This document shows positions 58,767 through 64,000 of a stretch of 64,000 nt of DNA, piece after piece. Source of the DNA: Zunongwangia atlantica 22II14-10F7. GTDB taxonomy: Bacteria; Bacteroidota; Bacteroidia; Flavobacteriales; Flavobacteriaceae. Position 1 is the stretch's first letter. The number at the start of each line of letters is the position of its first letter. A program made the position numbers and the translations under genes. Under the pieces are notes generated by a model. It was not told the origin of the DNA, ran no database searches, and saw only the letters and a list, made by a program, of their open reading frames with translations. The stretch is from NCBI RefSeq assembly GCF_002094855.1, contig NZ_ARYN01000001.1, positions 186,001 through 250,000 of the forward strand, written 5' to 3'.

Positions 58767-59643
58767 AATAATCGCAATATTTTTTTTACTTTTTTGCTTT
58801 CATCTAAAAGCACAGGAGCTTAATTGCGAGGTACAGATTAATGCTGAACAAACCGGGCAAGCCAATCTTAATGTATTTAAAACTTTAAAGAATTCGCTTC
58901 AGGAATTTATTAATAGTACTAGCTGGACGGGTAGAGAATTACCGCCAGAACAACGCATTAATTGTAGTATGTTTATTACTATAAGTGAATTTAGTGGTGA
59001 GAATTTTGCTGCAAATATCCAGGTGCAATCTTCACGGCCAGTTTACGGTTCAGATATGGTAACGCCTGTTTTTAATTATAGCGACGAAGATTTTAATTTT
59101 TCTTATCGCGAATATCAGCCACTAAATTATAATCAGAATTCATATAGTTCTAATTTGGTATCTGTAGTTAGTTTCTATGTGTATACTATTTTAGGATTAG
59201 ATGCCGATTCTTTTCAGCAGAATGCCGGGACAGCATTTTTTGAAGAAGCTAAACAGATTGTAACTATTGCACAGCAAAGCAATAGTTCAGGCTGGCAGCC
59301 TAGCGGAAATACAAGATCCAGATTTAGGTTAAATGCAGATTTGCTTTCTAATTCATTTCAGGGATATCGTGATGCGCTTTATACTTATCATCGTAATGGT
59401 TTGGATAGGATGCATGAAGATATTTCTGAAGGAAAACAATCGATAGCAACAGCACTTGAAAGTTTACGAGAAATGAATTCAGTGCGTCTAAATTCTTTAT
59501 TATTACGAATCTTTTTTGATGCAAAATCTGGTGAGATTATCGATATTTTTACCGGTGGGCCAGATGTTGGTACGCGTGGATTAGCCCAAAAACTTAGCAG
59601 TATGGCGCCTAGTTATGCACGCCAGTGGCGACAAATCCAGTAA
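58759..59643 (+). CDS. DUF4835 protein (PorD-like, type IX secretion)
   Basis: 294 residues from ATG 58759. A signal peptide (NKIIAIFFLLFCFHLKAQ), then ELNCEVQINAEQTGQANLNVFKTLKNSLQEFIN, ELPPEQRINCSMFI and SFYVYTILGLDADSFQQ match the DUF4835 family, which is annotated PorD in type IX secretion. Located after coaBC and before recN as in other flavobacteria. A TTG three bases earlier is unlikely as a start. Confidence 0.87.
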   Translation: MNKIIAIFFLLFCFHLKAQELNCEVQINAEQTGQANLNVFKTLKNSLQEFINSTSWTGRELPPEQRINCSMFITISEFSGENFAANIQVQSSRPVYGSDMVTPVFNYSDEDFNFSYREYQPLNYNQNSYSSNLVSVVSFYVYTILGLDADSFQQNAGTAFFEEAKQIVTIAQQSNSSGWQPSGNTRSRFRLNADLLSNSFQGYRDALYTYHRNGLDRMHEDISEGKQSIATALESLREMNSVRLNSLLLRIFFDAKSGEIIDIFTGGPDVGTRGLAQKLSSMAPSYARQWRQIQ

Positions 59644-59716
59644 TTAGAATTCTTTTTTCAGGTAGTTGATTTGCGCCAATTTCTCCCTTATATTTAGCCT
59701 TAAATTCTAAGAAAAA

Positions 59717-61372
59717 TTGCTTACATCTTTATCTATTAAAAATTACGCGTTGATCGAAGATATCAACATGAATTTAAAGCCTGGTTTTACCATTATTACT
59801 GGAGAAACTGGTGCTGGTAAATCTATTATGCTTGGGGCATTAGGCTTACTATTAGGAAATCGTGCCGATTATAGTTCGATTAAAAATCCAGATAAAAAGT
59901 GTGTAATAGAAGGTGTTTTTGATATTTCTAATTATGGACTGACCAATTTCTTCGAGAAAGAAGATCTGGATTATGAGCCAAAAACCATTATTAGAAGAGA
60001 GATTTTAGCCTCAGGGAAATCACGGGCTTTCGTAAATGATACGCCGGTTACTTTATCGAGTTTAAATAATCTAGGGAATTATTTGATCGATATTCATAGT
60101 CAGCATGAAACTTTGAGTTTGGGGAATAACGATTATCAATTTCAGGTAATCGATACCATTGCAGATAATGAAGCACTAAATTTAGAATATCGTGAGGCTT
60201 TAAAAGAACTTAGGGCACTGCAGAAACGAGAAGAAGCATTAAAAGAAGAGCAATCCCAGGCTACAAAAGAGTACGATTATAATGTGTTTTTGCTGAATGA
60301 GTTGGATGAAGCAAAATTGCAACCGGGAATGTTGGAGGAGCTTGAAACCCGATACGAAGAACTTAATAATGTTGAAGAATTAACCGAGCAATTAAATTCG
60401 GCTATTAATTTTATTTCCCAGGAAGAAATAGGAAGTTTAGGTACTTTAAAAGAAGTTCGTAATAATTTGTCTAAAATTTCACGATTTTCGGCTAATTATG
60501 AAAGTCTGCACGAGCGTGTACAAAGCGTGATCATCGAATTGGATGATATTAATGCTGAATTGGAAGCCGCTTTGGAAAACACTGAGGCCGATCCTTTAGA
60601 ACTCGAAAAAACTAACGATCAGCTTCAACAAATCTATAATCTTCAGAAGAAACATAATGTTCTGGAGATCGAAGATCTATTAAATATTGCAGAAGATCTT
60701 AGAAAGCAGGTAGCTGTTAGTGAAAATGCAGACGAGGCTTTAGCTGAAATAGCTTCAGCAATAAAAAAACAGCGAGGTAAATTATCTAATATCGCCAAAA
60801 AGTTGCACGATCGTCGTGAGAAGATCATTCCGTCTTTTGTAAAAGAAACCGAAGAAATTTTAAGCGGATTGGGAATGCCTAATGCTCGATTAAAAATCAG
60901 TTTAGAGCAAGGTGATAAGTTTTTTGCTAACGGAAATGATACACTGGGTTGGTATTTAGCCGCTAATAAAGGAGGAAGCTTTAAAGAAATTAGAAAAGCC
61001 GCTTCTGGTGGAGAGTTATCCCGAATTATGCTGGCTGTTAAGAGTATTTTAGCCGCACAAAGTAACCTGCCTACTATTATTTTTGATGAGATCGACACCG
61101 GAGTATCTGGTGATATTGCACAAAAAATGGGTGAAATTTTACAGAAAATGGGCCATAGTATGCAGGTGCTTGCTATTACCCATTTACCACAAATTGCCGG
61201 GAAAGGTAGCGCGCACTTTAAGATTTTTAAAGAAGATACCGGGGATGTTACCAGTACCAAAATCAAACAATTAGCGCAGGAAGAGCGTATAGACGAACTG
61301 GCAATGATGCTTGGTGGGAATACCATAAGTGAATCTGCCAGAGCGCATGCCGTATCCCTGCTAGAGAATTAA
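59717..61372 (+). CDS. recN: DNA repair protein RecN
   Basis: 551 residues. The first codon is TTG (59717), needed to obtain the family N-terminus LTSLSIKNYALIEDINMNL. P-loop GETGAGKSIML near residue 34, two coiled-coil arms (about 150-375) and the ABC signature AASGGELSRIMLAVK with Walker B IIFDEIDTGVSGD at the end. RecN is an SMC-like ATPase for recombination repair. Length is normal and no frameshift is seen. Confidence 0.95.
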   Translation: MLTSLSIKNYALIEDINMNLKPGFTIITGETGAGKSIMLGALGLLLGNRADYSSIKNPDKKCVIEGVFDISNYGLTNFFEKEDLDYEPKTIIRREILASGKSRAFVNDTPVTLSSLNNLGNYLIDIHSQHETLSLGNNDYQFQVIDTIADNEALNLEYREALKELRALQKREEALKEEQSQATKEYDYNVFLLNELDEAKLQPGMLEELETRYEELNNVEELTEQLNSAINFISQEEIGSLGTLKEVRNNLSKISRFSANYESLHERVQSVIIELDDINAELEAALENTEADPLELEKTNDQLQQIYNLQKKHNVLEIEDLLNIAEDLRKQVAVSENADEALAEIASAIKKQRGKLSNIAKKLHDRREKIIPSFVKETEEILSGLGMPNARLKISLEQGDKFFANGNDTLGWYLAANKGGSFKEIRKAASGGELSRIMLAVKSILAAQSNLPTIIFDEIDTGVSGDIAQKMGEILQKMGHSMQVLAITHLPQIAGKGSAHFKIFKEDTGDVTSTKIKQLAQEERIDELAMMLGGNTISESARAHAVSLLEN

Positions 61373-61388
61373 TAGATTTTAAAAAAAC

Positions 61389-61417
61389 TTTGGCTGTATT
61401 GAATTTTACTATCTTTA
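61389..61417 (+). promoter_or_regulatory. Candidate promoter of fabI
   Basis: TTTG at 61389-61392 is 17 bases upstream of TATCTTTA (61410-61417), one mismatch from TAnnTTTG. It would give a leader of about 28 bases to the ATG at 61451. Confidence 0.4.
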
Positions 61418-61450
61418 CCAGCTGAAAAGAATCTAAAAACTAATTTCGAC

Positions 61451-62278
61451 ATGTCATATAACCTTTTAAAAGGAAAAAAAGGAATCATTTTCGGAGCTTT
61501 AGACGAGAATTCTATTGCATGGAAAACCGCTGTGAAAGCACACGAAGAAGGTGCTGAAATTGTGCTTACAAACGCGCCAATCGCCATGAGAATGGGAAGT
61601 ATTAAAACTTTAGCTGAACAAATTGGTGCTGAAATTGTTCCTGCAGATGCTACAAACGTTGAAGATTTAGAAAATCTTGTAGATAAAGCTACAGAAATCC
61701 TTGGAGGCAAAATTGATTTTGTACTTCACTCTATCGGGATGTCTGTTAATGTAAGAAAAGGAAAACATTATACAGATCAAAACTACGATTGGACTGCTAA
61801 AGGTTGGGATGTTTCTGCTGTTTCTTTCCACAAAACTATGCAGGCACTTTATAAAAAAGATGCTATGAGCGAGTGGGGAAGTATTGTTGCTTTATCATAT
61901 ATGGCAGCACAACGTGTATTCCCAGATTATAATGATATGGCCGATAATAAGGCGTATTTAGAAAGTATTGCCCGTAGTTTTGGATATTTCTTTGGGAAAG
62001 ATAAAAAGGTAAGAGTAAATACGATTTCGCAATCTCCAACACCAACTACTGCAGGGCAGGGAGTAAAAGGATTTGATGGATTTATCGCTTACGCAGATAA
62101 AATGTCTCCACTTGGTAATGCAACAGCTCAGGATTGTGCAGATTATACGATCACACTTTTCTCTGATCTTACTAAAAAAGTTACTTTACAAAACTTATAT
62201 CACGACGGAGGTTTCTCTAACGTAGGCGTTAGCCAGGAAGTTATGGAAGCTTTTGTTGAAAAGGAAAGCGAAAAATAA
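61451..62278 (+). CDS. fabI: Enoyl-ACP reductase FabI
   Basis: 275 residues of the short-chain dehydrogenase fold: GIIFGALDENSIAWKTAVKAHEEGAEIV (NAD site), SIGMSVNVRKGKHYT (FabI-type substrate loop), LSYMAAQRVFPDYNDMADNKAYLES with the active-site Tyr and Lys spaced as in FabI, and ISQSPTPTTAGQGV. Completes fatty-acid elongation; target of triclosan. Intact. Confidence 0.95.
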   Translation: MSYNLLKGKKGIIFGALDENSIAWKTAVKAHEEGAEIVLTNAPIAMRMGSIKTLAEQIGAEIVPADATNVEDLENLVDKATEILGGKIDFVLHSIGMSVNVRKGKHYTDQNYDWTAKGWDVSAVSFHKTMQALYKKDAMSEWGSIVALSYMAAQRVFPDYNDMADNKAYLESIARSFGYFFGKDKKVRVNTISQSPTPTTAGQGVKGFDGFIAYADKMSPLGNATAQDCADYTITLFSDLTKKVTLQNLYHDGGFSNVGVSQEVMEAFVEKESEK

Positions 62279-62293
62279 TTTTTGCTGAACTTT

Positions 62294-62371
62294 AAAACTG
62301 AATTTACCTTCTAAAAAGAGCAAAGCTGGCATATCGTTAAGCTTAACTTAATTTAGAGTAAATTCAGTTTT
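62294..62371 (+). terminator. Long stem-loop with nested palindrome after fabI
   Basis: Perfect 14-base arms AAAACTGAATTTAC (62294-62307) and GTAAATTCAGTTTT (62358-62371) enclose 50 bases that contain a perfect palindrome GTTAAGCTTAAC at 62336-62347, and a T-rich tail follows. The position fits a terminator, but the long loop is unusual. Confidence 0.55.
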
Positions 62372-62426
62372 TCTTTTTTAAATTCACTCCTAAAATAATA
62401 ATGGCAAAGCTGTTATTCTTCTTAAA

Positions 62427-63434
62427 ATGAGTAGAGAATATTCTTTTATTGTTCCTGTTTATAACCGTCCTGAAGAGACCAGGGAGCTGCTACAAAGTAT
62501 GCTAGCCTTAAACTTCAGTAAAAGCTTTGAGGTTGTAATTGTAGAAGATGGTTCTAGCCGAACTTCAGAAGAAGTAATTAAAGATTTTGAAGGGAAGCTG
62601 GATATTAGCTATTATTTTAAGGACAACTCGGGTCCCGGCAAGTCACGCAATTTTGGAATGCAAAAGGCTAAGGGAAATTACTTTTTGATTTTAGATAGTG
62701 ATGTTATCCTACCTGAAGATTACTTAGAGCAGGTGGATAAAGGTCTTAACGAAAATTACTGTGATTGTTTTGGAGGGCCAGATGGAGCACATAAAACGTT
62801 TAGCGATATTCAAAAGGCTATAGATTTTAGTATGACATCTCTTTTAACTACCGGCGGAATTCGTGGTGGTAAAAGGGCGGTTAACAAATTTCAGCCAAGA
62901 AGTTTTAATATGGGTCTTTCTAAAGAAGCTTTTCTGGCAACAGGAGGTTTTGGAAGTATCCATCCTGGCGAAGATCCAGATCTTTCATTACGTCTGGAAA
63001 AACAGGATTTTAAGACCTGTTTAATTCCTAAAGCAGTGGTTTTTCATAAAAGAAGGATCGATTGGGAAAAGTTTTATAATCAGGTTCATAAATTTGGGCT
63101 TACCCGCCCAATCTTAAATAAGTGGCATAAAGGAAGCGCTAAACTTACATATTGGTTTCCTTCAGTTTTTATGATAGGTTTTGTAATTTCTGTTTTGGTA
63201 ATTCGTTTAGGGGTATGGTGGATGTTGGGTACATATATTTTGTATTTTGCAATTTTGTTTTTGCAGGCTGCTATAAAAACTAAAAGTCTTAAAATTGGGT
63301 TTTTAGCCATTATAGCCACAGTGATTCAGTTTTTTGGTTATGGCTACGGATTTTTAAAATCTTCGTGGTCTATACTTATTCTAAAAGAAAATCCGGAAGA
63401 AGCTTATCCGGGATTATTTTTTAAAGATGCGTAG
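62427..63434 (+). CDS. Glycosyltransferase family 2 membrane protein
   Basis: 335 residues. The GT-A domain starts YSFIVPVYNRPEETRELLQSM and has ILDSDVILPEDYL (DxD-type metal site) and the GGFGSIHPGEDPDLSLRLEK acceptor motif. Two C-terminal helices (about 245-300) anchor it to the membrane. It transfers a sugar to a lipid or polymer; substrate unknown. The stop overlaps the next gene by eight bases. Confidence 0.9.
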   Translation: MSREYSFIVPVYNRPEETRELLQSMLALNFSKSFEVVIVEDGSSRTSEEVIKDFEGKLDISYYFKDNSGPGKSRNFGMQKAKGNYFLILDSDVILPEDYLEQVDKGLNENYCDCFGGPDGAHKTFSDIQKAIDFSMTSLLTTGGIRGGKRAVNKFQPRSFNMGLSKEAFLATGGFGSIHPGEDPDLSLRLEKQDFKTCLIPKAVVFHKRRIDWEKFYNQVHKFGLTRPILNKWHKGSAKLTYWFPSVFMIGFVISVLVIRLGVWWMLGTYILYFAILFLQAAIKTKSLKIGFLAIIATVIQFFGYGYGFLKSSWSILILKENPEEAYPGLFFKDA

Positions 63435-64000
63435 TTACGGTAACATAGGGGGAAAACGAATAAAGAAGGCCAATGTACAGGTATTTGGTTTTTTTCTAAT
63501 ATTTTCTGCTATTATTTGGGTTTTGGTACAACTTTCTAAAGAATATAACCGTACTGTAGAAATTCCGCTTTCCTATGTAAATACGCCTTTAGATAAAAGT
63601 TTAGAGGATACACCTAAAACGCTCCGTTTTAATTTAGATGCCAAAGGATTTTTGCTTATATGGAAGTATAAATTTTTTAAGCCAGAACTAATAATAGATT
63701 TAAGCAATACCAGTGAAGTTGGTTCTCAATTGGTTTATAATATTCAGGATAATCGAAGCTCGATCGAAAATCAATTAGGTATCGATTTTGAAAATGCAGA
63801 TTTTTTAAGAGATTCTCTGGTTATCGATTTTCAGCCAAGAAAAGAAAAAAGAGTGCTTATTTTACCCAAAACCAGCTTTAATTATGATGTTGGTTTTTCA
63901 GCAGTAGATAGAGTACAGCTTGCGCCAGATAGTGTGACCGTAAGCGGTCCTGAAAATATTATTGATACATTAAGCAGTGTTTCTACAACAGTAATTAGCG
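63427..64000 (+). CDS. YbbR/CdaR-like domain protein (partial)
   Basis: Starts ATG 63427, in the last bases of the glycosyltransferase gene, and runs off the right edge. After a helix (VQVFGFFLIFSAIIWVLVQL) come YbbR-like beta-strands: EIPLSYVNTPLDKS, TPKTLRFNLDAKGF, and VQLAPDSVTVSGPENIID near the edge. Such proteins usually regulate the c-di-AMP cyclase in Gram-positive species; in Bacteroidetes they precede coaE. Function here unclear. Confidence 0.75.
   Translation, partial: MRSYGNIGGKRIKKANVQVFGFFLIFSAIIWVLVQLSKEYNRTVEIPLSYVNTPLDKSLEDTPKTLRFNLDAKGFLLIWKYKFFKPELIIDLSNTSEVGSQLVYNIQDNRSSIENQLGIDFENADFLRDSLVIDFQPRKEKRVLILPKTSFNYDVGFSAVDRVQLAPDSVTVSGPENIIDTLSSVSTTVIS

Noticed and set aside
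60643-61326. Minus-strand ORF of 227 codons inside recN
   Set aside because: It is a shadow of the recN coding frame, low-complexity (Ser/Ile rich), with no motif; recN itself is intact and well supported.

Overview
The window looks like chromosome of a member of the Bacteroidota, most likely family Flavobacteriaceae. The base composition is A+T-rich. Promoters where visible follow the TAnnTTTG type, and Shine-Dalgarno sequences are not evident. The mobilisation genes are of the Bacteroidetes MobB/MobC kind. The right end carries the flavobacterial housekeeping series dapA, bamD, rpoZ, coaBC, DUF4835/porD, recN, fabI. The genus cannot be fixed from sequence alone.

Layout. (1) 1-5417: the tail of an integrative/mobilisable element (relaxase C-terminus, MobC coupling ATPase), then an IS66 element lying between two genes truncated at its edges: the 3' part of a chloramphenicol acetyltransferase gene and the 5' part of an MFS transporter gene. 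(2) 5405-25021, all minus strand and tightly packed: a CPH-type copper P-ATPase, then a cassette joining nucleotide/RNA turnover (PRPP synthetase, AMP/thymidine-phosphorylase family enzyme, beta-CASP nuclease, ATP-cone nuclease) with an alternative glycolytic set (phosphofructokinase, class I aldolase, archaeal-type GAPDH, D-lactate dehydrogenase), three universal-stress-protein domains in two genes, two transporters and a type II NADH dehydrogenase. (3) 25040-27831, minus strand: small copper-handling proteins, an HMA-AraC regulator and an HYC_CC_PP protein. (4) 28136-42798, plus strand: a second HYC_CC_PP protein, CusA/TolC/CusB RND efflux, a multicopper oxidase fused to a CopB-like barrel, DUF302, two DUF3347 proteins, a haem-binding protein, PepSY, DUF305 and a second HMA-AraC regulator. 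(5) 42881-49278: a methyltransferase with a premature stop, an ArsR/MerTP/GDCCVxC/CsoR-like/thioredoxin-like/MerTP set, CopA-type ATPase, HMA chaperone and a truncated MtfA-like peptidase. (6) 49279-50046: decayed sequence and a strong terminator, taken as the right border of the accessory region. (7) 50047-64000: ordinary chromosome (GH84 glycosidase, split 5'-nucleotidase, cell-envelope, lysine, CoA and fatty-acid genes).

How the genes work together. The metal region covers sensing (ArsR, CsoR-like, two HMA-AraC fusions), cytosolic export (two P-ATPases), periplasmic capture and oxidation (HMA, Met-rich and DUF3347 proteins, multicopper oxidase) and outer-membrane expulsion (CusBA-TolC). 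Minus- and plus-strand halves are partly mirror images around 27.9 kb. The metabolic cassette could turn RNA or nucleotides into sugar phosphates and run them to lactate under stress; this is inference, and the R15P isomerase and RuBisCO of the archaeal AMP route are absent from the window.
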